Source of the DNA: Bacteroidales bacterium
GTDB taxonomy: Bacteria; Bacteroidota; Bacteroidia; Bacteroidales; UBA4417
Direction: 5' to 3'
Assembly (NCBI GenBank): GCA_016707705.1
Contig: JADJHD010000021.1
Location: 1 to 64,000 of the forward strand
Length of the DNA: 64,000 nucleotides
A program made the position numbers and the translations under genes. Under the pieces are notes generated by a model that saw only the letters and a list, made by a program, of their open reading frames with translations, was not told the DNA's origin and did no database searches. Each line of letters begins with the position of its first letter. The first letter of the stretch is position 1. Of this stretch, positions 27,081 to 36,080 are shown piece after piece.

Positions 27081-27189
27081 GGTGTAGAATTTGAATACAA
27101 AGGCTTTGTCTTTTTTCAACCAACTGACGGATTGTCTTACTCAGTGTTTCTAAGTGTCCTTAGTGCCTTAGTGGTACTCAAAATATAGC

Positions 27190-27264
27190 AAGTAGCAAAA
27201 ATTAGAACACGGATGACACAGATGGCACTGATTTACACTGATATACATAGGTTTACACGGATTT
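27190..27264. repeat. Dispersed intergenic repeat, copy 3
   Basis: Runs from AAGTAGCAAAAATTAGAACA through ACGGATGACACAGATGGCAC to TTTACACGGATTT. This is the longest of the three copies. It lies 39 bases from the last eCIS gene. Confidence 0.8.
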
Positions 27265-27302
27265 GAAACTATTTATCCTTTTAAATAAGTCTATCCTCAA
27301 TC

Positions 27303-30300
27303 TTAGGAGCCGGTTTTTTTGATTTCTACACCACGGGTATGGGAAAACCTCTTTTCAAGCAAGGCTGACCCCATATGCCGGCCATTAAGTGTATAGAACA
27401 GCTTACGGTTGAAACCAATTCCACCGGGCTTTCGGAACGCATTTTCCAGGAAAGGATCCAGATTCCCAAACCCGGAAAGAGTCTGCTGAAACCTGTTTTG
27501 ATTATCCATCGGATAAGATTCCTTAACGGGCTCTGAGAACAGCTCAGAGGCAACCCTCTCGGGAGTATTCAATTCGGGATGTGCCGATTTCCATTCAGTC
27601 CTGAGGTCGCGCATTTCAATATTAACGGGTCTTGCACGCTCGTAGCCTTCATTAATCGTTTGTCCGGAAAGGGAAGGCTGATGAACCGATTCCGGGGAAA
27701 CAACCTCGTAAATGAATCGTGCATATTGTCCGGCAAAAATTCCATCCGGTCCGCTGATACGGCGGAGTTTGAGAACGGAATGGATCCGTCGGGGCAAAAT
27801 GTTCCAGCGAACACTATATTCCCGATCACGGGCCGATTCTGAAGCTCGTCCTGCCAGATCGGATATTCGCGCCCTAACCTGAATCCTTTGATTATTCCAT
27901 GCAGCGGATACCAGAAGCGGGAGATGTCTTACTGATAAACGCGGGAAGGAAATCTCACGCAGCCTGCTTCCTCTTGAAATAAATTCAGCATCTCCCTGAA
28001 TATTGAAAACAGTTCTGTAAGGACCTGTGCCAGGGATCAGCTGGTGGTCATTTCCTCGAATATCCAAATCCCGGGCTTCGACACCAAATATGATTCTGTC
28101 ACCGGCAGAAGCTGCAATTTCTGCAGATGCCGGAGGTTCTGATGAAACGAGTTGAATCGGAGGCCCTGCTTCAGTTGGAGTAACACTTTGTTCAGCGGGC
28201 TGATGTGAAATATCCCTGTGAGGGTGCAGCAGGAAACTAAATAATCTGATCAACGCCTGCACCGCCGGAATTCCAGCCAGCATCGCCAGAATAATCGTTA
28301 CGGGAGCCATGACAGTTGCTGCATTACTGATAATAGCCGCAAACGATACAGGAGCAAGAACGGCCAGAATTGTAAGCAAGGCTGTGCTTGCTCTCTGACT
28401 CATTGAGAATACTTTTTCAAGCAGACGTGGGAATGGACGGTTCAGAGGCTCCCTGAAAAGAGAACCATTCATCTCGCTTCGGCTTAATCGGGTATTGAAA
28501 ATGCCGGTTGCACCAATGATTCTTCTTACAATGCCTCCGCCGATCGCCAGCAGGCTCTGCAAAACTGACATTATGGTATCGCGGATGCTGCTGTAGGCTC
28601 TGCGGCTGAACTGAAGCACTGCGACAGAAATATCTGATGAAAGGCTGAATATGAAAGCAATGACTCTGCCCATCACCTGTTGAAGATGATTCAGGATATC
28701 GTTCATGAATATGAGGACAAAATTCATGATGAGTGAGAGGAAGGTATATATTCTTTCTCCAACTGATTCCACCATAAATACCACCTGAGAGACTATCGTC
28801 AGGATGTTTGTCCTGATGCTTGAAATGATAGGTTGCAGGATATCGCGAATTAGTCCGACAAAACCTCCTGTAGCGAGTTCAAAAGCTTTGAATATCATGA
28901 GGTTGTTAGACCGGGCATCGGTTCCCAGCTGCCGTATTTCCTTGATTGCAACTGCCGGACTACTGCTGCTTTCCCTTCTCTTGTTACCGGTTTGAAGTGC
29001 CCGGCTTAATACCAAGAGGTAGGCAGTACGGTTTATCCGTATCAGATTGAGGGCATGTGTTCTCGACGACTGAATAGCATAGTACACTTCTGTTGCAACT
29101 CTTAACAAGGAGGGCAGAATATAGCGGTTCAGTGCGAAATCCACCGCCATTTCCAGGAACTGTAAAAGATTGTCGAAGGTGTTGAAGACTCTTGTGAGAA
29201 TTCGTCCGATGGTTGCGACCAGCATGACAAATAAGGTGTTCAGTCGTGCAACCAGGTTTGCTGCAAGCTGACTGAGCATATTGAAGACATTCATCAGTGC
29301 ATTCTGAAGCATGGACATCCCGAACGAAACAGCTCCTATCAGGATGGATGCTGCCGTTCCAAGTGCAGTTAACATGAAAGCCCGTATTTCATCCATTCCC
29401 GGAATAGGAGGAAGGGGAATTGAGTACACAATCTGAAGAACATTGTTCACAATTTGCTGAACAGCAGTCTGCATACCCAATGAAACGCCCATTACAATAT
29501 TAATAATGCCTATCCTGAGGTTCGCCATAAAGACTCCAGCCATCCCAATAAGATTGGCAATTCCGGCAGATACCATGGAAAGCAACAGGTTGACCTGTCC
29601 GCTGATCTGATCCTTCCAGGAGTTTATCCGATTCCGAAGCAGTACCATTCCCGATTCAAGGGTGGCTCTTGTCCCTTCCCCTGCCATGTCCAGCGTGTCG
29701 CGGGTCGACTGAATGCGTTGATCTGCGAGGCTGTTCACTTTGGCTTCACTGGCATTGCTGTCGCTTCGGATACGAACCGATTCAGAGATGGCAGCCTGTT
29801 GCACAGGATTTGCCGGTTCTGTGGCAACGGCATGGTGATCAGCAGGCAACTGCTCTGTTTCCCTGGGTGCCGCTGCAGTTTCAGGACTTCTGCTTTCCTG
29901 ATTTTGTGAAGGCTCAGTATTCCGGTTAGCGCTTCCCGAGGTTCCGGGGATTCTGCTGAATGTACTTTCACTGCGCGAATTCTGATGCAGGCTTTCATGA
30001 ACGGCAGTATTCTCATTTGCAGCGGTATGCATGTCCTGTGAAGCTCCATTTTCATGACGTCCTTCAATCATTGATTCTGCATTCTCATGCGAATGCGCTG
30101 CTTCCGGATGAATGGATTCTGAAGAGCCATGTATTGCTTCGTTCTGTGTTCTCCGGGGTTCGGTTCTTTCAGTTGCATGATCCCTGACAGCAGGATTATT
30201 AACCGGGCTTGACCGGTGATGGAATGCATTTTCACGCAGACGGTCCAGCAATGGAGCGTTGCGGTTATTGCCCCGGATCTGATTTTCCCGTGCTGAAAGA

Positions 30301-30488
30301 GTACGCGGATTCCCTGTTTCGCCGGCTCTGTTATTCTCTCTCAGAAGTGATGATGCACTGGTTCCTGCTGAAACAATTCTGCTTTCAGTAGAAGTAGTCT
30401 GCACAGGCTGACCGTTGCGCTGAGGTTGCGCTGCTGCCCTCGATACAGGGGCAGGACGATTAACCGTTTTATGAAGGCTTACTTCCAT
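27303..30488 (-). CDS. Candidate eCIS cargo/effector: large protein with disordered N-terminus and hydrophobic helical core
   Basis: The last gene of the eCIS operon, 39 bases after the ATPase, encodes 1061 residues of no family I can name. Residues 1-255 are low in hydrophobics and rich in Asn, Ser, Arg, Glu, Gln and His, so very probably disordered. Residues about 280-500, 530-665 and 700-755 are long hydrophobic or amphipathic helices with few charges (LLLSMVSAGIANLIGMAGVF, FLSLIMNFVLIFMNDIL), including IPLPPIPGMDEIR, a Pro-rich break that I associate with large eCIS-linked proteins. A Pro/Glu linker (755-795) leads to a beta-rich C-terminal domain (796-1061) I do not recognise. There is no signal peptide and no HEXXH metalloprotease motif of the DUF4157 type. 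Inference: a cargo loaded into the tube, possibly membrane-active. A structural role is the main alternative. Confidence 0.6.
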   Translation of the reverse strand: MEVSLHKTVNRPAPVSRAAAQPQRNGQPVQTTSTESRIVSAGTSASSLLRENNRAGETGNPRTLSARENQIRGNNRNAPLLDRLRENAFHHRSSPVNNPAVRDHATERTEPRRTQNEAIHGSSESIHPEAAHSHENAESMIEGRHENGASQDMHTAANENTAVHESLHQNSRSESTFSRIPGTSGSANRNTEPSQNQESRSPETAAAPRETEQLPADHHAVATEPANPVQQAAISESVRIRSDSNASEAKVNSLADQRIQSTRDTLDMAGEGTRATLESGMVLLRNRINSWKDQISGQVNLLLSMVSAGIANLIGMAGVFMANLRIGIINIVMGVSLGMQTAVQQIVNNVLQIVYSIPLPPIPGMDEIRAFMLTALGTAASILIGAVSFGMSMLQNALMNVFNMLSQLAANLVARLNTLFVMLVATIGRILTRVFNTFDNLLQFLEMAVDFALNRYILPSLLRVATEVYYAIQSSRTHALNLIRINRTAYLLVLSRALQTGNKRRESSSSPAVAIKEIRQLGTDARSNNLMIFKAFELATGGFVGLIRDILQPIISSIRTNILTIVSQVVFMVESVGERIYTFLSLIMNFVLIFMNDILNHLQQVMGRVIAFIFSLSSDISVAVLQFSRRAYSSIRDTIMSVLQSLLAIGGGIVRRIIGATGIFNTRLSRSEMNGSLFREPLNRPFPRLLEKVFSMSQRASTALLTILAVLAPVSFAAIISNAATVMAPVTIILAMLAGIPAVQALIRLFSFLLHPHRDISHQPAEQSVTPTEAGPPIQLVSSEPPASAEIAASAGDRIIFGVEARDLDIRGNDHQLIPGTGPYRTVFNIQGDAEFISRGSRLREISFPRLSVRHLPLLVSAAWNNQRIQVRARISDLAGRASESARDREYSVRWNILPRRIHSVLKLRRISGPDGIFAGQYARFIYEVVSPESVHQPSLSGQTINEGYERARPVNIEMRDLRTEWKSAHPELNTPERVASELFSEPVKESYPMDNQNRFQQTLSGFGNLDPFLENAFRKPGGIGFNRKLFYTLNGRHMGSALLEKRFSHTRGVEIKKTGS

Positions 30489-30527
30489 TTGGTATGTTTA
30501 GTTGATTGCAGTTTCTGATTTAGAGAC

Positions 30528-31877
30528 TTACATTGATTTTCCTTCTTTCTGGAACTCTCTTCTTATAGCTTCATCCAGGTCTTCCTTCAAGATTACATTG
30601 GAGCCGCTGGACAGGGCTTTCATTGAGGCGAACCGCATGGAGTTCAAAATGGTACCTCCGGTAATTTCATGAACATCAGCAAGCTGCTCCAGCCTGACCT
30701 CCTTTTCGAGTTCAGCAACCGGAGATTTGGCGTTTTGCCAGATTCGAAGCCGTTCAGCCGGAGTGGGGAGCGGGAAATGAATCACCGATTGAAAGCGTCT
30801 AAGGAAAGCAGGGTCAATATTGGCTTTCAGATTGGAAGCAAGAATCACAACACCCGTGAAATCTTCAATGCGTTGAAGCAGGTAACTTACTTCCTGATTG
30901 GCATAGCGGTCATGGGAATCCTCTACCTTGGTCCTCTTTCCAAACAGTGCATCAGCCTCATCAAAGAACAGTATCCAGTTCTTGTGTTCAGCCATATCAA
31001 AGATTCTGCTGAGGTTCTTTTCCGTTTCACCGATGTATTTAGAAATAATCATGCTTAGATCGATGCGGTAAACATCGCAATTGCAATATTTCCCAAGGAG
31101 GCAGGCTGCAAATGTTTTACCGGTCCCGGGAGCTCCATAAAACAGACTGGTGTAGCCCGGCTTGATCATTTGTCCCATCTGCCAGTCCGACAACAATGTC
31201 TTCCCGTGAAGTATCCATTGCCTGATTTCGTCCAGCTGCTCAAGTGTTGAGTAGGGAAGAATCAACTGTTCCCATTCGAGTTCGGTTTCGATCAGTTTTG
31301 CCGGAAATTCCATATTGTAGTTAGGTTTTCGTTCAATGCCCATTATGAGTTTATTCAGGTATTCGCGTGAAACCGTTAGCGCACCGCTGAGCATTGGTTC
31401 TCCCGTTTCTACCGGGGAAAGGCTCAGAATATGATGCTTTGCGAACAAATGATTGCCGTCGAATATTGAATAGAGTGAAAAACGTTTCTGTAGATCATCA
31501 CCGGCAAGTATAAATGCCGCTGTTTCTCCTGTAGGAATAAAACCGCTGTGATGCAGACCTTTCCATCCACCGAATTCAGTGAACCCACGACCGGTATTCT
31601 GGTTTTGAACCCAGCAGACATCCAGCAGCTGTGGCCGGATATGTGGAACCAATGCGAGTATAAGAACAAGTCGTTCTTCAGAGGTAAGATGATGTTTGCT
31701 TACAAACCGGGAATAATAGGATTCGGTTCCATTCAATTCAGGGGGTTCGGGAGCATGGAATTCAACAGCTTTCCCATCCCTGCCGAAATAAGCATCAAGC
31801 CTGGCATCAAGATAATTTGAAAACCAGGCTAATTCAGATTCCAGATCTCTGGCGTGTATTTTCAGGGAGTCGGCCAT
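30528..31877 (-). CDS. eCIS AAA+ ATPase (Afp15/Pvc15-like)
   Basis: This AAA+ ATPase is a hallmark of the eCIS class and is absent from T6SS of the Proteobacteria and from phages. In Afp/PVC it is needed for assembly or cargo loading and is not part of the finished particle. Of the 449 residues the first 220 are the family's own N-terminal region. Then come Walker A YGAPGTGKTFAACLL (about 247-261), Walker B WILFFDEADALFGKRT (about 301-316), sensor 1 VVILASNLKANID (about 342-354), and the arginine finger and sensor region FLRRFQSVIHFPLPTPAERL. The start overlaps the tape-measure gene by 16 bases, which argues for coupled translation. Confidence 0.93.
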   Translation of the reverse strand: MADSLKIHARDLESELAWFSNYLDARLDAYFGRDGKAVEFHAPEPPELNGTESYYSRFVSKHHLTSEERLVLILALVPHIRPQLLDVCWVQNQNTGRGFTEFGGWKGLHHSGFIPTGETAAFILAGDDLQKRFSLYSIFDGNHLFAKHHILSLSPVETGEPMLSGALTVSREYLNKLIMGIERKPNYNMEFPAKLIETELEWEQLILPYSTLEQLDEIRQWILHGKTLLSDWQMGQMIKPGYTSLFYGAPGTGKTFAACLLGKYCNCDVYRIDLSMIISKYIGETEKNLSRIFDMAEHKNWILFFDEADALFGKRTKVEDSHDRYANQEVSYLLQRIEDFTGVVILASNLKANIDPAFLRRFQSVIHFPLPTPAERLRIWQNAKSPVAELEKEVRLEQLADVHEITGGTILNSMRFASMKALSSGSNVILKEDLDEAIRREFQKEGKSM

Positions 31878-33259
31878 TCAGCAAAAATTGGTTTGTCCAT
31901 CCAGGGAAGCTTTACAATGCTGATACTCCATGGAAGTTTGCTTATGAGTATGTCAATGCTTTTGGATTCAATTGTTAGTTTCCAGCTGTAATCCAGTTCC
32001 TTTACCAATCCTGATCTGGAGAGAAATGCTTCGCGGATTCCCCAGGAGGAGGTGTTTTTCAGGGCAGTCCAGTATTCAAGCACCGCCTTCAGCACCTCAT
32101 CACAGGAATGGACTTCTTCAGCTTCGAGCTGGTCGGGGAATACCATAAGGTGATCAGTGGGATGCAGTCCCAGTAAGAGTTTCACAAGGGGTAGCTCCCA
32201 TTCCAGAGGTTTGTCAATTCCTTTGGCAATATAGCTTAGCATTGCGGCAGCCTTGGAAAGTCTTTCAGCCGGAATGGAGGATGAATCAGCATCCAGAATA
32301 TTATTAATCCTGAAAAGCTGTAACAGAAACGGATGCAGCAGTACCATCCCCGCATGGGGAACCATGATTCCACTGCCGGGAACTTTTACTGCTTGTGCAG
32401 ATTCCGAATCCTGAATACGGTCAGAGCTTTCTGAATTCTCCCTGATTTTGGAGTCAGGGGATGAATCCTCAGCATTCCTGTTTCCAGTTAGCAATTTGAA
32501 TGCAGGAAGTGCGCGAATGGCTTCCTCCATTCCCTGCAATTCTGCCTGCTGCCTTTCAAGCTGTAGGAAGAGCATATCCTGGAAACTCACGTTTTTTCTG
32601 ACTATTTCCTTGAAGATTCCGCATAAAAATTTGAGTCTGGACTGTTCATCCACTTTTTCACTCAGCAATTGATTAATCTCCGAGAGGAGAGATTTTGCTT
32701 CTTCATTGAATTCTTCCGGCGCCATTTTGGATGCAAACAACTCCAGCTTTCCTTTCTTTACCGATATCAGTTGCAGCCAGCGAAAAAGGAATGCATCCTT
32801 AGTAGCTTCTGACCTTAAATGCCGGATAACCTGTTCAAGATGTTTTTCAAAGTCCATCTCTGCCAACAGAACATTAATATCAAGATGTGAGCCTTCCCAG
32901 GAAAGAACTCCAAATTGAAGATAATGCAGGAGCATATTGGTCTCGTATTCATCCTGAAGGTAACTTCCATGAGCGTCAGGAGTGGGAATTACCTCCGAAA
33001 GCTGTTCCAGAAGTTGTTTCAGTATTTCTTCCCGAAACTTATCAGGGTCAGATTCATCCCTTCGCACCTTGATTTCCAGCTTCGGGATATGCATCACTTT
33101 TCCCGGAATGCTGAATTTGTTAAAGGCTTCTTCAAAAATTGGCAGGTAATCTGATTCCCAGCGGTTCACAAGTTCGGAGCGGGTAGCAAATGCATTATCT
33201 GCTGAAGCGGTTTTTACGATCCAGCTTTGCTTGCGAATCCGGTGGGTAGTGTTCATCAT
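31862..33259 (-). CDS. eCIS tape measure protein (Afp14-like)
   Basis: The N-terminus HRIRKQSWIVKTASADNAFA and the following FSIPGKVMHIPKLEIKVR (about 55-72) fit the protein family annotated as contractile injection system tape measure protein, found between the baseplate genes and the ATPase in eCIS loci. A second family mark is GMVLLHPFLLQLFRINNIL (about 310-328). The product has 465 residues. By analogy with Afp14 it would set the length of the tube and sheath. The middle (about 150-290) is helical and charged, as a ruler would be, but I see no clean repeat. It overlaps the ATPase start by 16 bases and follows the 927-aa gene by 14. Confidence 0.8.
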   Translation of the reverse strand: MMNTTHRIRKQSWIVKTASADNAFATRSELVNRWESDYLPIFEEAFNKFSIPGKVMHIPKLEIKVRRDESDPDKFREEILKQLLEQLSEVIPTPDAHGSYLQDEYETNMLLHYLQFGVLSWEGSHLDINVLLAEMDFEKHLEQVIRHLRSEATKDAFLFRWLQLISVKKGKLELFASKMAPEEFNEEAKSLLSEINQLLSEKVDEQSRLKFLCGIFKEIVRKNVSFQDMLFLQLERQQAELQGMEEAIRALPAFKLLTGNRNAEDSSPDSKIRENSESSDRIQDSESAQAVKVPGSGIMVPHAGMVLLHPFLLQLFRINNILDADSSSIPAERLSKAAAMLSYIAKGIDKPLEWELPLVKLLLGLHPTDHLMVFPDQLEAEEVHSCDEVLKAVLEYWTALKNTSSWGIREAFLSRSGLVKELDYSWKLTIESKSIDILISKLPWSISIVKLPWMDKPIFAEWPTP

Positions 33260-33273
33260 TGGACTGAAGAGTT

Positions 33274-36057
33274 TTATTTCCGAAGGATATTGCCAATCAT
33301 TAGATTAAAGGAAGATGGTCGTCCGGAGCCTGAAAGCTGGGTGATGTTCTGGTTGACTTTTTCAATGACAGGTGCCGAATTCAGTGCACTTACAACCTGG
33401 TTGATCTCAAGCAAGGCGTTGTATCCGTCGCTGCCCAGGGTTATTTCCTGATTTGTGTTTGCAACTTGCTGGGTTACCTCTGTTATGGTATCTGAGAGAT
33501 CCATTTCAATTTGTCCGGCGAGATCAAGGAATTTTTGCTTTTCAGCAGGATCATCCACAATTTCTGATTTTGCCTTATAGGCTGCCATCACTTCTCTCAT
33601 GGATTTCATGTTATTCACTGATTTACCAAGGATCAAATCCTTGATGCCTCCCATATTTCCAAGTAAATCCTTATCGATGCCGATTTGTTTGATCAGCACA
33701 TTGCTTACCGTTCCGAAGGACTCCTTGATGGTATTGAAATAATCCCTTTGCTGGTCACTGAAGCGGGTTGTCCAGCTGTTGTCGAGGCTATTTTTGATAC
33801 CTTCTGCCTTCAGTGTTAGCAATCCATCCAGCTCATTTGCCTTGAAATCGTTCAGTCGTCCGCGAATTCTTTTGTCAATTGGTGAAAGCAGGTTCAAGCC
33901 CTTGTCAATCACAAATCCCGGCCTGATCGGGCGAATATTCAAAGGAGGTTCCATATCATCAAGTTTTTCAACATCCGATTCCATGTAGGGAAGCATCACA
34001 TCTCCCACTACTATTCCGTTTTCATTGTAGAGCACTACGAAGGTTCCGCCCCTAAGCACGCCGGCAGTATGTTCGAGTCCGCAATGCTCATTGATGTAAT
34101 TGCTGAAAAGAAGTCTCTTTTGCCTCTTCTCATTGTCGAATTTTATGAGTTCATCCAGATGATCCAGTACGTCAAGATGGCGATTGCTGATCAGTGAATC
34201 GAAGGGAGTGCTGAACTCGTTCTTGGTAGCGGTACTCAACTGTCCCTTGAAATTTCCCGAGAGCTGCATGGTGTTGCTCAAATGCTGTTTCCATGAGTCA
34301 TTGGCTGTGTTTTCCTTTGTATATTCAGCGAAGGAGCCACGAAGTTTGACGCTCGCCATTTCTACGGAGGTATTCAGCTCACTGTCGCGGCTTTCAGCAA
34401 TTTCCTTGAAGGTACCTCTGTCCTCAGGATCCAGAATGTCCAGATTCTGAAGCACCTGGGTTTTCAGTCCACCACTGTATCTCTTCACTTCATCCAATTG
34501 GTTCACAACATCATAGCGCATCAGATTGTGAAGCTTATGAAGGTCAGAGAAGAAAAATCCGGGTTTAATGACAAGTCGTCCATGATCTTCGCTGAGCATC
34601 ACGGACCTTGAATTGAAGGGCAGGTTAAAGCTTTTTATCTGGGCTTCGATAAAGGCATGCACTGCGGCAACGGGCTTCCCGAGGTGACCTTCAATTCTGA
34701 AGAAATCGAACTGGGAAATCCTGCTTCCAAATGGATTTGATGCTCCGCCCCTGGCATTGTAGGAAGTAGCGTGATAGGAATAGTTATAGGCATCCTTATT
34801 TTGAGAGTGGTATCTGAAATTCCAGAAACGATGGGCCTGAACAATCCTGCTAGGCGGGTAGTAATAGGGAATGGCCTGTTCTTCGAGGCAATGCAGTTCC
34901 GAAAGTCCGGGAGTAATCCTGATATCTGCGTTGGCAGAATCCGTAAACTGGAAGGCCGCGATTAGAGTATTCAGTTTTTGGTAGAGGAAGCGGAGGTGTG
35001 CGCGGGTTTCCCTCTGATCCTGTGTGCTCATCGAAGGATAAAAGCCAGTGCGGTCCGGATCATCATCTCCTGCCCTTGCAAGAGTTCCAAGAATCAGGTG
35101 TTTGCTTAACTTTTTGTTTGAGGGTGTGCAGATTGCAGAATCCTCGGAGACCAGTTCGAGCAGGTAGTTGTAGGTAAGGGAAAGGTCTTTCAGGAAATCA
35201 TAATAGTACTGAATGCCTGTGTCATCCCGGCGGTAATGTGCCTTGCAGTCCTCCAGTTTGTCCAGCCAGACTTTAGCCGGATCTGCAGGGAAAAGGTCTG
35301 AAACTACCATTCCAATGCCGGAATAAAGTCCGGAAAATTGCTTCACCAATTGGGCATGAATGTTTTCGGCGGCCTGACGGAACTGTTGTGAAAACTGATT
35401 CTCGGTTTTGATTGCTGCACTCAGCTGGGGCCTTGAAACAAGGACTTCCTCAAAACTGTCATACACATCTGATGGCGCCAGTACTCCCGGATTCAAAAAT
35501 CCAAGGAACTCACGGTCAGTAAGCAGCAGTCGCTGACGATTCCTGAACTCCTGTCCGAGATTGTCACAATCGGAACCCGAACAAAGGTCAGGGTCAAAGA
35601 GGTAACTCTCCATGTAAAGAATGGCGAGGGCGGATGATAGCTTGTAGCCGCTTGCTTCGGTGAACTGGCTTAGTGGCAATGCCCTTTTTTCCTTCGCACC
35701 CTTCTCGACCAGTTCAAAGAGGGGAATCATTTTTTCTCCGTCGAAGAAGCTGTCATAGCGCGGATTTTTCTCATCATAGGGCTGAAACCTGTCATATACA
35801 ATATCTCCAGAAGCCATGAGCAGGTCACCGTCCGCTGTAAGCCCGAGACCCTTGCTTAATCTGACTGTTCGTCCCGGTAAACCTGTTTTCAATCCGCAGA
35901 TGATTCCAATCCCATTAAGTTGGGAACGGTCGAGGCGTATCTGGTCACCGAAATATTCGGCTATGCTGTTCAGTTGAGAAGCTGTCAGGACCTGGTCCTT
36001 TTCAAAAACGGTATATCCGCTGGTTAGCTCATCCAAACTTCTGATTATCTGTGCCAT
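33274..36057 (-). CDS. Large eCIS-linked protein of unknown function (927 aa)
   Basis: No catalytic motif, signal peptide or membrane segment is visible. The start (LTSGYTVFEKDQVLTASQLN, then DRSQLNGIGIICGLKT) looks like a conserved opening that I associate with large proteins in Bacteroidota eCIS loci. The body is long and mostly helical, rich in Leu, Asp, Ser and Asn. Its place between the Afp12-like baseplate gene and the tape measure is where Afp carries the tail-fibre gene afp13, so a fibre or outer baseplate role is a reasonable guess. There is no adenovirus-type fibre repeat to support that. It could instead be a structural plug or a cargo chaperone. Spacing of 23 and 14 bases to the neighbours places it firmly in the operon. 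Confidence 0.65.
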   Translation of the reverse strand: MAQIIRSLDELTSGYTVFEKDQVLTASQLNSIAEYFGDQIRLDRSQLNGIGIICGLKTGLPGRTVRLSKGLGLTADGDLLMASGDIVYDRFQPYDEKNPRYDSFFDGEKMIPLFELVEKGAKEKRALPLSQFTEASGYKLSSALAILYMESYLFDPDLCSGSDCDNLGQEFRNRQRLLLTDREFLGFLNPGVLAPSDVYDSFEEVLVSRPQLSAAIKTENQFSQQFRQAAENIHAQLVKQFSGLYSGIGMVVSDLFPADPAKVWLDKLEDCKAHYRRDDTGIQYYYDFLKDLSLTYNYLLELVSEDSAICTPSNKKLSKHLILGTLARAGDDDPDRTGFYPSMSTQDQRETRAHLRFLYQKLNTLIAAFQFTDSANADIRITPGLSELHCLEEQAIPYYYPPSRIVQAHRFWNFRYHSQNKDAYNYSYHATSYNARGGASNPFGSRISQFDFFRIEGHLGKPVAAVHAFIEAQIKSFNLPFNSRSVMLSEDHGRLVIKPGFFFSDLHKLHNLMRYDVVNQLDEVKRYSGGLKTQVLQNLDILDPEDRGTFKEIAESRDSELNTSVEMASVKLRGSFAEYTKENTANDSWKQHLSNTMQLSGNFKGQLSTATKNEFSTPFDSLISNRHLDVLDHLDELIKFDNEKRQKRLLFSNYINEHCGLEHTAGVLRGGTFVVLYNENGIVVGDVMLPYMESDVEKLDDMEPPLNIRPIRPGFVIDKGLNLLSPIDKRIRGRLNDFKANELDGLLTLKAEGIKNSLDNSWTTRFSDQQRDYFNTIKESFGTVSNVLIKQIGIDKDLLGNMGGIKDLILGKSVNNMKSMREVMAAYKAKSEIVDDPAEKQKFLDLAGQIEMDLSDTITEVTQQVANTNQEITLGSDGYNALLEINQVVSALNSAPVIEKVNQNITQLSGSGRPSSFNLMIGNILRK

Positions 36058-36080
36058 GGTAATTTTTTTTAACGAGTTGT

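Noticed and set aside
29669..29929. Cys-rich plus-strand frames opposite the candidate cargo gene
   Set aside because: They arise from the low-complexity codons of the disordered N-terminus and do not look like zinc proteins.
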